NCBI RefSeq assembly: GCF_027172205.1
Contig: NC_070614.1
Coordinates: 35,904,001 to 35,968,000 of the forward strand
From: Podarcis raffonei
Lineage: Eukaryota; Chordata; Lepidosauria; Squamata; Lacertidae
Length of the DNA stretch: 64,000 nucleotides
Reading direction: 5' to 3'
Shown here: positions 35,538-48,964 of the stretch, one piece after another
Layout: every line of letters begins with the position of its first letter
Position numbering within the stretch: position 1 is the stretch's first letter
Notes under the pieces: generated by a model
Database searches by the model: none
Seen by the model: only the letters and a program-made list of their open reading frames with translations
What the model was told of the DNA's origin: nothing
Position numbers and translations under genes: made by a program

Positions 35538-38500
35538 TCAGTCATAGTATTTCTCCGCCCGCCGCACCTGGCAGTACATCAGCATGGAGAAAACGATGCC
35601 CAAGACCTGGAGAGACATAAAGGAGGTCAGACAGACAACAAAAAAAGTGGGGGAGTCCCAGCCCAGCATGTCACTTCCTTACAATATTGGAATTAAGATG
35701 CTGCCTCCTGAACTCCCATCCTCGCTGCTGCCTCTAAAATGTAGGAAGGCTGGAAAGCTGCTGCCTGTCCGTGTAGACCAGGTATAGCCAATGGGCTGCC
35801 CTCTAGATAATTTTGGACTACAACTCCCATCACCTGTGACCTCTGGCCATGCTGCTTGGGGCTGATGGGAGTTTTAGTCCACAACTTCTAAAAGGCCCCA
35901 TATTGGCTAACTGCGTAGACTCTACAAATGAGCCAATGCCCTGGCTTCTGGCTTCCCAGTCCCCTGCTTCTTGACCCATTTTGTACAAACTGGAGGTGGC
36001 AGGGGCAGCTTCTATGTGGTCTTTTCCCAGTCAGGAAACCATCCTCTTGGGCAGTCTTCTCTCCTAAAGGGGGGATGCCTTTTGAAAGCACAGATTGGAC
36101 CAGTTTACGTGTTGCTGCCAGTTTATTTACTCCCTGTGGGACCATGGCCAGTGTTGGAAATAATTCCTGCCCTAGCTGCATCCTATTCTGTGGTCCCCTG
36201 CAGACAACCCCACCTTCCGTTCTTCTGCTGATGGTAATGGGTGGCACATGCGTTGTTGCACCAGGTCAGGCGTGTCCCCTCCCATGGCTGTTCCTTCCTG
36301 CTCACCTGGACAACAATGATGCAGGCGGCAAAGATGCCCATGGCTGAGATGTTCTCTCCTAGCCAGCGTTTCACCTTCTCGTAACAGGGCTTTAGGGGAA
36401 TAGAGCACAAAACAAACATGGTGACCAGAGAGCGCTGGCAAGAAGAGGCAGTGCCTCCGATCTGGGTTGATCACACTCTTGTGCACCGAAAAAATGTCGT
36501 CTTCCATTTAATCTAACATTTATTTAACATGCAAGCTGTTTCTAGTAGGAACTCTGGATCATTTGTTCCATTGTGGAACAGCGCTGGCCATCAATCAGTT
36601 GAATATTTGGGTTGAGTATTAAACTGAATATTCAGCCCAAATCAGCTCCTATAACTTAAAGTCTCCCCCCTTCTGATCTACTGGGCTGAAGTGAACAAGC
36701 CTTTCTTTCTGCATCAGGAACCTTTCCAGAAGGAGGGCTGCATTTTCTTCTTGGCAACTAGCTGGGAGCTGCAGGCTAGGGTGGGTGAAGGAGTGAAGGT
36801 AAATTTTACCACTGTGCAGTAAGTAGACTGGTTTCTGCACAGTCACCCCTCTCTGTCCTCCATCCAGACAAGCAACAGGCATTAGGAGAGTTCAAGGACG
36901 TACTACAGTCAGGCAAAACCACTCTAGATACGAAGCAGCACCAGTGAGGGATGAGGCTGAGGGAAATTTCAACAGACAGATAGGCCTGGCAGGCTGCATT
37001 TGACCCTGAAGTTCCCTGCCTCTGCTTTATGTGACAGCACTTCTCCTCAAAGAGGGCTATTACACACACACCCCTCTCAGTCTGTCAACATACCCCGTTC
37101 CTTCAACCTTTCTTCCCAGGTTTATTTTCCATGCAGCGGGTCATCTTCAGTGCTCTTTTCTGAACCTAATTTGCCTATATTGTTAAAACTGCAGCAACCC
37201 AGGCTGGTAACTGGTCACGCTAATAGGCTGACTGCCACTCTCCTTTTATGTAAGTCTTTTGAGAGTAAAATATATTGGGGAAGGGAGGAAGATAACTAAA
37301 TAAAATTGGATGTATCCATACTACAGCCTGGACTAGGTGTTGGTGTTTTCCCCCAATATATTTATAGCCTGCTTCTCATTAGCGACTTTTAAGTGTAAAC
37401 AACCTGACGTTTTAAAAATCATAAAGCAGATATGCCATCCCGCTCAAAAAAAAGAGCAAGAAAGTCTCACAGTTAAAAAGATGAGTTAAATTAACACGAC
37501 AGCTTTGAGAAGCAGCATTAATGAAGCAAATCAAAGACTTCGCTGCAGCCGTCACCAAAACTCAGTTGGGTTGAAACATCAGAGGAGGACTGGGCTAGGC
37601 CGCTTTCCTCAGGAAAAGCAATCCACAAAGGCATATTGCTAACGGCAAGAAGACACACAGAGTAGCTAGTCTTGAAATTTTTGGGGGCTTCATAAAAGTC
37701 ATGCGCTGGTCCGTAGACCACCAAAGACTAGGAACCCCTTCCCCCTCTGGTTTCATCATTCCCTCCTTCCTGAGACAGCTCAACATTTAATGCACAAAAT
37801 GTTAAAAACAGAGAGGTCTTGGCACCTCCTTGAGTGACAGTTCTCAAGATTCACTGGGATAAGCCATGAAGTTAGAACAGCACACAAGTAATTTTGAGTG
37901 TGGGGTATAGTCAGAGAGGGAGATGAGAATCTACAGCCAAAAGCCAGAAGCTGATACTTTTGTCGCAGGACAGAGTGTCAAAGGCCCTCTCAACCTCAAC
38001 AGCTCCAAGAAAGAGGTCTGCTGGAGGGTTTTAGTGCAGACCAGCCTTGGTAATCGGACCCTGCATTTAGCCATTTGCCACTTGCTCAGGACACAAGCAT
38101 TCCTGGAGGGGGATCAGTGGACAACCCAATTTGGAACCCACAGCCGTAGGGGATTCTCTGTTCCTTGAGGGCAACTCCTGCTGCCGTCTCACCTCCTTCC
38201 ACCAGCTGGCGCTGTCCACTTGGCAGATGTCACTTTGCTGCAAGCAGCAGGACTCGGGAACCCACGTTTTGTTGCGGACCTCAAACCAGTCTGTGTAGTT
38301 CTGCACCCCACAACAGCGAAACTGGGAAGCAAGGGGAGAAATCAGTCTCACACGGGGGGGGGGGGTGCTCTTCCAAAATGGGATGAGGATGCTTAAAGTG
38401 GGGGAAATCTCCCTGGCTGTTTCTTAGCTCTCTAAATTCTCTTCCAGATGACCTGTTTGTGGGCAGATTAGATGGCAATGCATGATGCAAGTGCCATCCC

Positions 38501-41500
38501 AAACTTCCTACTGCCTTTCCCCCACCTCTTTCTTGCAAAAAAAATCCCTATCTATTAGGGAAGTGGGTTTGTTGCACAAGAACTCAAAATCAGCTTTAAT
38601 TGAGCAGACTGAATTTGCTAGGATGTGGCTGATGACCATTTGGAAGTACTGTAAACTCGTGTGTGTGTGTGTGTGTGCTTGTGTGTGTGTAACACTCACC
38701 TCATTCTGCACAACGTCCCATGCTCTGGTTAAACCCACATTTCCCTCTGTCTCATACAGCTGAAGTCCTTCCTTTAGATTGGACTGGGCATATCTATCAA
38801 ACTAGAGAAAGGACAAAATAAGCACACCCAATGGACCAGCAGCACCTGTGTGCGCGATGGTAAGAGTGATGCAGAGACTAGATTGTGACTTTGTCTTGAT
38901 GGGGCGAACACAGCCCTCATGGTGCTTTTTCAAAGTTGGATGGAAACCCTGCCCTGCCATTTTTCTTCTAAACTTCTCCAAACCGAAGGAGTATCGAGAA
39001 ACCCTCCGATGTTCAAGTTAGGGGTGGAGACTTTGCCAAGTAGTTCACTCCAACAGTTTGAAGTCCAGCCCCCACTCTTTTTTGAACTTCCATTCTCTCT
39101 TACCTCACTTCCTAATTCCGTGGGTTCCAGACCTCTTTCTGGAAGATACCACCCTAAATGAAATGGTGCAATATTCCAAATTCCAAGGACGAATTAAAAC
39201 CTGCTATCTTAAGAAAGCATGTAACTCAAATAACTTTATCCACACTGCAACTGTTCCGTATACATGATACAAGCAAACTCAATGTCTGAGTGTAGATCCT
39301 AATGTAGCCAAAAATGGCACCATCCATTAACAAGTGGAAGGTATCAGCAAGCTTGGCAGAACCCAAAGTTTGAAGAAGTATATGGGGTGTGGTGGGGAGG
39401 TACAGGATGATGATTCATGAGGTCTATACAATGGACTCTTCTCATTCCACAAGAATCGGGACAGGCTCATAGTTTGAATCAGTTTCCTCTCTGCACACAC
39501 ATCTGTTAAGAGCACGGGTGCTAGAGGGAGCTGCCAGTATTATAATGGCATCTTGAAGTAAACTATCTTGTATCAGAGTGTGCACTCAGCAGTGGCAAGG
39601 GGCGGGGGCTGCACTGCAGGCCTGTGATGGCTGAATGTGGCCTGCAGACTGCAGGTTGCCCAAATGAACTGGATCTCACCATCCTCATTCTACATACGGG
39701 GTGAGGAAGGTCCTTACCTTGTCCCTACAGGTGACAAAAACCAGCAACCCAACCAGCTCCAGGAGGAAGAGGGTGGAGAGGACCAGGAAGAACTAGGGAA
39801 GAGAGATACCCAGGTCAGCAATCCCAGGGAGAAGGAGAAAGCCTCATACAACACAGTTTTGTGTTTACAGATATGTGCATCTCTGAACAAAGTGTGCCCT
39901 CCTTCCTCCCAGCCATCCACAGTTGAATGAATACCACAAGTTGGCACTGCAAGCAGAGATCACTGGCATGGCTGAAAGATACATGCAGAACCCACAGCTC
40001 TGCATCGCTCAAGCCAGCCAGCCAAGTCACAATCAGGAAGAAAAATTGAAAACAACAACATATCTAAAGCAAGATGGCCCACAAGCGAAGTTATGTCACT
40101 GCCACCAATGGTTTTATGCACAGAAAAATGCACCTCTTGGACCCCATCTTGTCCACAGCATCTCAGAAATGCACTTTTCTGCTTCCTACTGATGCCTGCA
40201 CTCTGCCAATGCTCCAAAGCAGGGCTGAGCATTCTTGAATTTAACATAGGTTCTGTAGAGAAACTCTGCTTTGAATTAAGTCAGTTGCCCATTTCTCTGC
40301 CGGGCACCTTCCCCGACCGAAGATCTCATTAGACACCTCTGCACCAATTTCATCCGAGTCTCTCACACTCATGCCCCATCCGCCCCGCCCCCCACAGTGT
40401 AAGACCCAGTGGAGAGATACCTCTTACCGTCAGTAGGAGGCAGCGGTGCTCTGTGGCTGCCCCCAAGCATCCGAGGAAGCCCACAACCATGATGATGGCT
40501 CCAGTCGCCATGAAAAGCCCCGCTGCCGACAGAGACGGGAACGAGAACGACAAGGTGGCAAAGCGGCCCTGGGTCACAGCCAGCCATACGCCCACGCCGA
40601 GCACCCCACAGCCGCCGAGCTACGGGGAGAGAAGGCAAGCTCACACCAAGAAGAGCTATTATCACTGTTTGGGGACACATGCCAGGCATGTAGAATCACT
40701 AGAGGAGGGTGAAGATCAAGGCTAGTGAGGGGTGTGGCTTGGGCAGAGTCCTGAGGGTCAAGTAGAGAGATCTGGAGAGATGCGCATGACCTGAGGTTCC
40801 CCACCTCTGATGGTACCACCTCCCCCCCACCTCCGTCCAGGATGCTGTTATGGAAGAGATCATTGGCTGAGTCTCCACTCACCAGCCACAAACGCTCTCA
40901 GTTCAGTTCAGCCCCTTCCTACAAACAAGATCTAGTTGAAGAGGAGGCTAAGGGGTGATATGATAGCCATGTTCAAATATATAAAAGGATGTCACATAGA
41001 GGAGGGAGAAAGGTTGTTTTCTGCTGCTCCAGAGAAGCGGACACGGAGCAATGGATCCAAACTACAAGAAAGAAGATTCCACCTAAACATTAGGAAGAAC
41101 TTCCTGACAGTAAGAGCTGTTCGACAGTGGAATTTGCTGCCAAGGAGTGTGGTGGAGTCTCCTTCTTTGGAGGTCTTTAAGCAGAGGCTTGACAACCATA
41201 TGTCAGGAGTGCTCTGATGGTGTTTCCTGTTTGGCAGGGGGTTGGACTTGATGGCCCTTGTGGTCTCTTCCAACTCTATGATTCTATGATTCTAGTTCCT
41301 CCTGACTCCCAATCCTGTGCCAAGTTTTTATTGGAACAAATAGAGCAGCTGTCAGCATTCTGTTGTTGACACCCCCCTGCCAGTTACAGTGCTGATAAAA
41401 CTTCTGTGACATCACAAGTGGTTCAAGCCAATACTGGAGAGCGGGGTCTCTCAGGCAGTCTACAGGCAGATTTTTGGTTTGCTATAAAATGACAGCATTT

Positions 41501-41806
41501 TAACACACAAATGCACTTTCCATCTTGTTCGTCCTTACAAGCCTGTAAGGCAACTTGTTGCGTTTCTTATTTATTAAAAGAGAAATGCCCTGCCACCAAT
41601 AACAGGCCCATAAGCCCTTCCCACTAATCCTGGGAGGCCCCAGGTCAGATGTAGACAGAAAGGCTATCCGATGAAGAATTTTTTGACATTCACACAACCT
41701 TGTCTGAGGGGAGGTGCACGGACCCACTGCAACTCACCCAGAAGATGAGGTTGAAGACAAACATCTTCACTTTAACGCACAGCAAGCAGCCACGGCTGAC
41801 CCCCAT
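35538..41806 (-). CDS. TSPAN4: TSPAN4-type tetraspanin, 7 coding exons
   Basis: Coding exons in transcript order: 41806-41738, 40619-40428, 39792-39718, 38801-38700, 38321-38193, 36389-36306, 35606-35538. All are in phase and give 239 aa (human TSPAN4 238). Four membrane segments are clear: KMFVFNLIFW…GVGVWL, FMATGAIIMVVGFLG, FFLVLSTLFLLELVGLLVFV and AMGIFAACIIVVQVLGIVFSM. The large loop keeps the CCG signature (FRCCGVQNYTDWF), PESCC and PCYEKVK, so its disulphides are intact. N-glycosylation sequons NYT and NKT are present. GGCGVLGVGVWLAVTQGRFATLS matches human TSPAN4 more closely than TSPAN9; the N-terminus (SRGCLLCVK) leans to TSPAN9. The start is firm: ATCCACCATGG is a strong initiation context 11 bases into its exon. 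Tetraspanins organise integrins and other receptors in membranes. It could be the TSPAN4 ortholog or a separate ohnolog, which affects the symbol. Confidence 0.93.
38660..38690 (+). repeat. (TG)n microsatellite beside a splice donor
   Basis: On the transcribed (minus) strand this is a (CA)n tract starting within about ten bases of the donor that follows tetraspanin coding exon 4 (donor at 38699-38698). Confidence 0.95.
40936..41294 (+). mobile_element. CR1 LINE 3' end with ATTCTATG tail
   Basis: A frame encodes the degenerate CR1 ORF2 C-terminus (RRFHLNIRKNFLTVRAVRQW… SPSLEVFKQRLDNH). It is followed by the short 3'UTR and the diagnostic terminal repeats 'ctatgattctatgattct'. The copy is 5'-truncated, sits in the first coding intron of the tetraspanin gene and is antisense to it. 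Confidence 0.9.
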
Positions 41807-41817
41807 GGTGGATGTGT

Positions 41818-44319
41818 CTGGAAAGGGGGGGGGAGGGCAAAAGAAAACAACATGCTGTGATTCTGGAACGTTCATACATGAGCATTTACAATGCAGTTGG
41901 CAGAAATTCATAGGCAATCCTGGTCCCCTATGAAAACAATGAAGTGATGTATCCAAAGCTGTCCATGCAACAGGATTCTACCCTCCTCTCCCCTGCAGCT
42001 TCCTCCCCTTTCCCTAATTTGCTCTGTGGGGCTTGGGACTGCAAAGGAGCTAGAGAGAGGAGGAGAGGGAAGGTGAAAAAGTCTGCTTGGATCCCACAAG
42101 CAATTTATTGGGGGTTTTCATATTTTATTCCCTTTAAATTCAAATAATAAAAAAAATTAAGAGGGAAAACTATGTATGCCACCTTGATCCCCTTGGAGGA
42201 GTAACAGGATACAACTGTTATAATTAAGAACTACTAGGCTGGTGTTACTCAGTGTCACTCACACTGAAAAAATTCAGAGAAACGTGTGTTTTTTCCCCCC
42301 TGTGCCACTTCAGCCAAACTGTGATTAGGCTAATTATATGAAAGGAAGCCTTTCCTCAGACAAAAACGAGCATTTCAGAGTTGGGAGACCCCAAACAAAC
42401 AGGCCGAGGTAAAATTCCTCGGCCTAACTGGGAGGATGGGCAAGTCAAGACCTGGTTAGCATTAGAAATGGTATTGTGGATTCTACATAACGTTTAAAGA
42501 CCGTCTCTTGGACATACTGAAAATTTTAAATGCTCACCACCCTCTTTAATCAAATCAAACAAGTTGGTGGCTATGGCCTTCAGGCCTGGCACATCGGTTT
42601 GTACAATTTTGTACAAATTTTGGTTTATGTTATTAAAAAGCAAAGGGTGGCTCAAGGACTCTCACCAATTGCATCCTGGCAACCACCCTGTGAGGTAGGC
42701 TGGGCTAAGTTCTGGCCAAAAGTTCATGGCTGAGGTGGGATTTGAACTCAGGTCTCTCCCTGAAGATAGCCCCATCAGTCTAACCACTACACAGCCCTGT
42801 CTCACTATGGCTTCTAAAGTGTGCAGAATCAGTAGGCTGGTCAGAAATAAAGATGCTTCTGAACAAAGATTAGACATAGTTTTGAATTTTTGTGGGGCAG
42901 GGCCTAGGAGCAATGGCCCCTTATGTCCTTTCTATATCATGCCAGTAGCAAGGGAACTGTGTATTCAAGCAGAACTGAGGGGAGTTTGATTTCAAGCAGC
43001 TCCCTAACAGCCAAAAAAAGTTGAGAGGCCTATCAAGAGAATGGCAAAATCTTCCCCGCAAACACAAACAACCTTCAATCGTAACCTCTGGACATCTGGA
43101 GAGAGTTATTTTTGGTTCCCAATGTTCATATACTCTGCTTTTTAAAAAGAACAATGCCGTATTTATGTACTTTCAACTTTAAAGGTTTGCCTGTTTCCCA
43201 CCTCCTCTTGAAAATTACTGCAATAAAAATTATGAATGCGGTCAAGCTTGGGAACTGTTTTATTTTATTTTGTTGTCCCATTTAAATGGAGAGCGCACCA
43301 TGTTTTAAGTATCAAAACAACTAAGAGTAGAACACTGTTTAATTTTATTTTTTAGGAAAATAACTTGAAATACATAAAACGTTGATTTACCCCCTTCAGA
43401 CGAAGCAGCTAAGGAAGTGGAGGGAAAGCAGTAAATTATCTGATTTAGGGAAAGCTAAATAAATAAACAACAAATGAACAGGGGGTGGGAAAGTCCCCTT
43501 GTCCAGGCCCAGATTACAGATTTCCTGTAGGGCAACACATCCCCTCTATCATGTGCGCTGAAGATGAAGGTACATGAAGGCGAGAAAGAAGACGGGCAAT
43601 GTTTATCCCCAGACCACGTAAAAAGAAATTGCCAAGTTTTCCTTAGCCAAACGCTCCCCACCCTGTAGGTCTTTCCTGCTAAAGCTACCCCACCCTTACC
43701 CTCATTCCTTGCCTTTTTGCCACTCATGACAGTGTTCCTTTTCCATTTTTTCAGCAAAACCCATTCTGTAGAAATAAAACATAACCCACATTCCAGATCC
43801 ACCTTCCCAATTCAAGATCCAAACCTCACCCCCCCTCTTCTGGATTTAACAAGAGTGTTAAATTCCCGAATCTGAACTGGTCGAAAATATATTCCTTACA
43901 GTAAATAACCCATAAAATTGTGATGGGCTTTTAAAACGCACATCCATTCCCGCTCTCCCTTAAATTATTTCCCTAAAGCGGGGGGGGGGGGGGGACGACC
44001 AAAGGAGAGAAAAGCAAAATAACATGAAAGGAGCCTTGGGATCTCTTTCTTTCGTCTTTCTTTTAACAAAGTACCAATACCTCTGGAGGGAACTAACTAA
44101 CTACAGCTGCCAAATCTCTCCCTGCCCCCCCCCGATCTTGCAAGTAAGAGACTTTAGGGTGGGCAGAATCAGTTCTATGGGACCCAGAAAAATATTGCAA
44201 TACAGCAGAAATCATCCCCTCCCCCCAAGGAGAGAGTCCTCTCCTGCTTTTTATACCCTTCAAAATAGCCCTGGTTCGACACATCCCTCCCCCCCATTCT
44301 AAATTCATTTCCGTGCGCC
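41818..44319. other. Tetraspanin 5' intron
   Basis: This stretch lies between the 5' border of the start exon (acceptor at about 41817) and the proposed non-coding exon 1 (about 44326). It holds one MIR-like SINE (42640-42800) and otherwise AT-rich unique-looking sequence with no supported exon. Confidence 0.55.
42640..42800 (-). repeat. MIR-like tRNA SINE, antisense
   Basis: 'caaccaccctgtgaggtaggctgggct' and 'tgggatttgaactcaggtctctccc…gtctaaccactacacagccc' follow the reptile MIR-like pattern. It is old and diverged. Confidence 0.5.
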
Positions 44320-44620
44320 CCTCACCTTGGTCTCGAGGCAGGAGACTTTGGGGCGGGAGTGCGGATTTGGGGCGGGAGCCCCCCTCCCAGACACCTAGAC
44401 CTCTTCCAAGTTGCTTGTCCTCTGATGGGATGCAGGATGGAAAGGGAGGGGGAGCAAATTCCAGCACGGGACAGGGGGAAGGAAATGGGAGTGGAGAAAG
44501 GGGGGCAGTAATAGGGGGGCGTGTTAGAGACTGTGGGGAGGAGCCCGGGGGGCTCTGGGAGGGAAACGGGTTTCTATTCGAGACAAAGACGTCCAGTCGG
44601 ATTCGAACCCCCGTTCTTGT
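44320..44620 (-). promoter_or_regulatory. Tetraspanin promoter and non-coding first exon
   Basis: On the minus strand a donor CCAAG|GTGAG ends an exon at 44326. Just upstream in transcript sense lie two GC boxes (GGGGCGGG at 44350-44357 and 44369-44376). The region is GC-rich without a TATA box. The exon joins the start exon at 41817-41738. The start site itself is not defined. Confidence 0.5.
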
Positions 44621-44899
44621 TTAAACCTTCCCCCCTCCCCCGCAAAAAAGGACAATGAAAAGCGACTCAGTTGTACCGCATTAACATCAGAAGCGTGTGG
44701 CTCAGGATTTTGTTCTATTCCTGTCTCAGTACAGCAAGTCCTATTGGACTCAATGAGACTTACTTCGGAGTAGATTTGTATGGAATTGGAGAATAACTTC
44801 TCTTTCTGCTTTCGAGAGGTTTCCAAATTATGCCCCCGCGGAAGGGAGGGAGTTAAAACACGCTTGCAGAGACTGGATCTCAGGGTTCTCAGATCTTCC

Positions 44900-46432
44900 A
44901 TACCTGGGTAAGGTAATTGAGAGCGGTTGCTGAACAGCTTGGTAGGTTTCTGGAGGAAACATCGGCATTAGAGCCATTTCAGTCTGGTTTCCGTCCTGGT
45001 TTTGGGACGGAGACGGCTCTGGTTGCCCTAACAGATGATATTTGTAGACAACTGGATTGAGGCGGGTCAGGACTGCTGATCCTTTTAGATTTGTCAGCAG
45101 CCTTTGACATGGTCGATCATGATCTTCTGGACCACCGCCTTGCAGACGTGGGGATACAGGGCATAGCCCGTAACTGGTTGTGCTCTTTTATCTCTGGTCG
45201 GGGACAGAGGGTGGCATTAGGGAGGGAAATGTCGTCGCGCCACTCCTTGGTGTGTGGAGTGCCGCAGGGCGCAATTCTCTCCCCGATGCTTTTTAACATC
45301 TTTATGCGCCCCCTTGCCCAGATTATCTGGAGCTTTGGGTTGGGCTGTCACCAATATGCTGATGACACTCAGCTCTATCTGCTGATGGATGGCCACACCG
45401 ACTCGGCCCTGAACACACTGACCAGATGCTTGGAAGCTGTGGCTGGATGGTTTTGTGGGAGCCAATTGAAACTAAATCCTTCGAAGACAGAAGTCCTATG
45501 GCTAGGTCGGGATGGCATGGGGATGAGGGACCAACTCCCTTCTCTTGCGGGGGCCCAATTAGTGCCATTACCTTCCGTTAAGAGTTTGGGTGCAATCCTT
45601 GACGCCTCCCTTTCCATAGAGGCGCAAGTTACAGCAACAGCCAAGGCGACATTTTTCCACCTTCGCCACATCAAGCAGTTGGTCCCTTACCTTTCCCGCC
45701 CTGACCTGGCCACAGTGATCCATGCGACGGTCATCTCCAGGCTTGACTACTGTAATTCGCTCTATGTGGGGCTGCCCTTGAAGCTGTCCCAGAAACTCCA
45801 GCGGGTACAGAATGCTGCAGCGAGACTCCTCACGGGGTCTCTGCCATGGGAGCATATTCACCCAGTGCTATTCAAGCTGCACTGAGTCCCGGTGGGGTAC
45901 AGGGTCAGATTTAAGGTGCTGCTTTTGACCTTTAAAGCCCTTCACAGCCTAGGACCCTTGTACCTACGGGACCGCCTCTCCTGGTATGCCCCACGGAGAG
46001 CCTCAAGGTCCATAAATAACAACACCCTAGTGGTCCCAGGCCCTAAGGAAGTTAGATTGGCTTCAACCAGAGCCAGGGCCTTTTCAACTCTGGCTCCGGC
46101 CTGGTGGAACGCTCTGCCTCATGAGACCAGGGCCCTGCAGGATCTGATTTCTTTCCACAGGGCCTGTAAGACAGAGTTGTTCCGCCTGGCCTTTGGCTTG
46201 GAGCCAATTTGATTCCCTCCCTCCCTCTCTTTCTTTTCCTTCTCCTCCTGCGATGAGGCTACATTTTAATATTTTAATGTTCCATTATTTTAATGTTGTA
46301 TTTTATTTTTGTTTTTAAGTTGTAATCATTCATCTTGTTTTTATTATTGCTTGCAAGCCGCTCTGAGCCCGGCCTTGGCTGGGGAGGGCGGGGTATAAAT
46401 AAAAAATTATTATTATTATTATTATTATTAAA
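44900..46432 (+). mobile_element. L2-like (CR1 superfamily) LINE, 5'-truncated, nearly intact ORF2 end
   Basis: A frame at 45091-45885 encodes reverse-transcriptase blocks LSAAFDMVDHDLL, GVPQGAILSPMLFNIF and the catalytic box QYADDTQLYL. It goes on to SRLDYCNSLYVGLPLK and RVQNAAARLLTG. A single TGA (where relatives have a Trp codon in LHWLPV) interrupts it at 45883-45885. The same frame continues to 46212 with FKVLLLTFKALHSLGPLYLRDRL. The 3'UTR includes 'ccgctctgagcccggcc…ggcggggtataaataaa' and ends in (ATT)n at 46406-46432. The clade (L2 or Vingi) was not settled. Low decay suggests a recent insertion. It lies between the tetraspanin and POLR2L promoters. Confidence 0.85.
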
Positions 46433-46439
46433 GAACATT

Positions 46440-46560
46440 CTCTCCTTCAAAAGAATTCTGAGAGCCGTTTGTTACGGGTGCTGGGAATTGTAGCGATGAG
46501 AGGGGTAAACTACAGTTCCCAGGATTGTTTGGGGGGAGCCGTGCGCTTTGCAATATGAAG
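46440..46560. repeat. Palindromic repeat fragment
   Basis: 'ggtgctgggaattgtagcgatg' and 'aaactacagttcccaggattg' form weak inverted arms related to the repeats at 2610-2870 and 26690-26870. Confidence 0.35.
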
Positions 46561-46955
46561 ATCGGTTTACCATATGAAGACCCCCGTGTGGAAGACAGAA
46601 AGTTTATTGTCAAATAGCAGATGCGGGGAGCGGGGGCACAGAAAAGTAACGGGACAGCGCTCAGGATTTCACAAGCGAGGACCTTTACCTCGGAATAAAC
46701 CCCTGTTTGAGATGGTGGCTGTTATCAACCCCCTGTATATAAATATTCCACAATCTTTGCAACAATCCTGTAAGGCAGGCCAGATATCATGATCTCGGGG
46801 AGAGAGAATGCGCATCACTCTCATAATTTAAACCGCATGCGCAAAAATTCCAAATTTGGGGGGCAAATGCCTTTATTTGCGCCAAGCAAAATGTATGAAA
46901 TTACCAAGCAAACTTCCGAGTTCTCCAGAATTCTTCCTCAGGCGGGATGCGTTAC

Positions 46956-46957
<2 letters not shown>

Positions 46958-46994
<37 letters not shown>

Positions 46995-47023
46995 GAGAGG
47001 GGCGGAGAGAAAGAAAGAAAACT
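46958..47023 (+). repeat. GAAA/GA purine microsatellite
   Basis: Units of gaaa pass into (GA)n and back to gaaa just upstream of the POLR2L GC-rich promoter block. Confidence 0.85.
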
Positions 47024-47089
47024 TGGATAAATGCGAAGATCCCGAGGATGTAAGCAACAACAAGATGACCCTCTTGCAGATCGATTGCC

Positions 47090-47480
47090 GCTTATAAGGG
47101 AAAGAAATTTGGGCTCCGCTAGGAAGGGGCGTCGCCGCCGTCGGGGCTCCTCCTCCTCCTGCTGCTGCGGCGGCGGCGGCGCTTGTGTCTCCCTCTTGCG
47201 GGCAGCGGAAGAAGGCTGCCCTCGGCCTCGCTGCTGCGCCAGAACCACGAGGGACCCCGGGGAGAGAGGAAGGCGGCCGAGGCCGAGAGGAAGGTGGGGA
47301 GCGGCGGGGAGAAGGAGAAGGGTCGGCCAGGGAGGAGGGCGAGGGGGAAAGGTGGCCAATGGGAGGGAGGGAGGTCTGGGGAGCGCCGAGCTGGCGGGAG
47401 AAGGCCGGGAGCAAGTGAATGTGTGGGGCCGCGGAGGGCGAGGGCCGCCCCCACTTCCCGGAGGGGGAAGCAGGAATGGG
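47090..47480 (+). promoter_or_regulatory. POLR2L CpG-rich promoter and probable 5'UTR exon
   Basis: A dense CG-rich block ('ggggcgtcgccgccgtcgg', 'gctgctgcggcggcggcgg') with no TATA box precedes POLR2L by about 0.7-1 kb. The coding exon begins with an acceptor at 48111-48112 only 11 bases before the ATG, so an upstream non-coding exon must exist. It probably ends at one of several purine-rich GT sites in this block, for example AGGAAG|GTGGGG near 47292. The exact donor is not decided. Confidence 0.55.
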
Positions 47481-48021
47481 GGAAGCGCTTAGGGGAGCGG
47501 AAGGCTATTCGGGACGTCTCCAAGGGCACGAGAGGCAGAGATTCACCCGGTGAAGCTTGTAGAGAGATGAGGAAGACGCAATAACAGGGAAGCAGCACCT
47601 GTTGAATTTCAGCCTTCCCTGAAGCTGTTTACAAGCGTAAAAGCCGGGGGTGAAGGTGTGGCCTTAACCTAAGATGTGTGGGGTTTTTCCCTCCCGATCG
47701 CCTTTGCAGCAAGAGCAGTTAACCCGTGGCTGAATTATGATGATGATGATGGGGGGGGTGTCCTACGACTTCCATCACCTTTGGCCAGGTCAGTTGGGGT
47801 TGGTGGGAGCTGAAGTCCCCCACAATAAAATATTTGAGGGGCCAGGCGCCCCCAAAGTTGATGAGTATTCCCATTCAAACGGTGTGGGTGCACTGCATCC
47901 TGTGATCAGTTATGTGGGGGTGGGACTTACCTGGACCCCCACAATGTTTTATTCAAGTTGGGGGGCCCCTGATGTAAACTAATGTTAACAGAGAAATTCC
48001 TGCAACACTAAGAATAGCTAG

Positions 48022-48901
<880 letters not shown>

Positions 48902-48960
48902 TAGCGTTGGCACCCTGGAACAGAGCCACAATGAGGCTGGAAGACACCCTCCCCCCTGTG

Positions 48961-48964
48961 GATG

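Noticed and set aside
36500-38190. Extra exon in the long tetraspanin intron
   Set aside because: The seven exons already give a full-length, in-phase tetraspanin. No open segment with splice sites here adds a sensible piece.
45091-46212. Reverse-transcriptase frame as a domesticated host gene
   Set aside because: It has the full context of an L2-like LINE 3' end (C-terminal wording, 3'UTR, ATT tail) and a stop, with no sign of host splicing.
47119-47598. Long overlapping frames on both strands in the POLR2L promoter
   Set aside because: All three or four frames stay open because the block is GC-rich and stop-poor. The products are Arg/Gly/Pro/Ser-rich without a domain.
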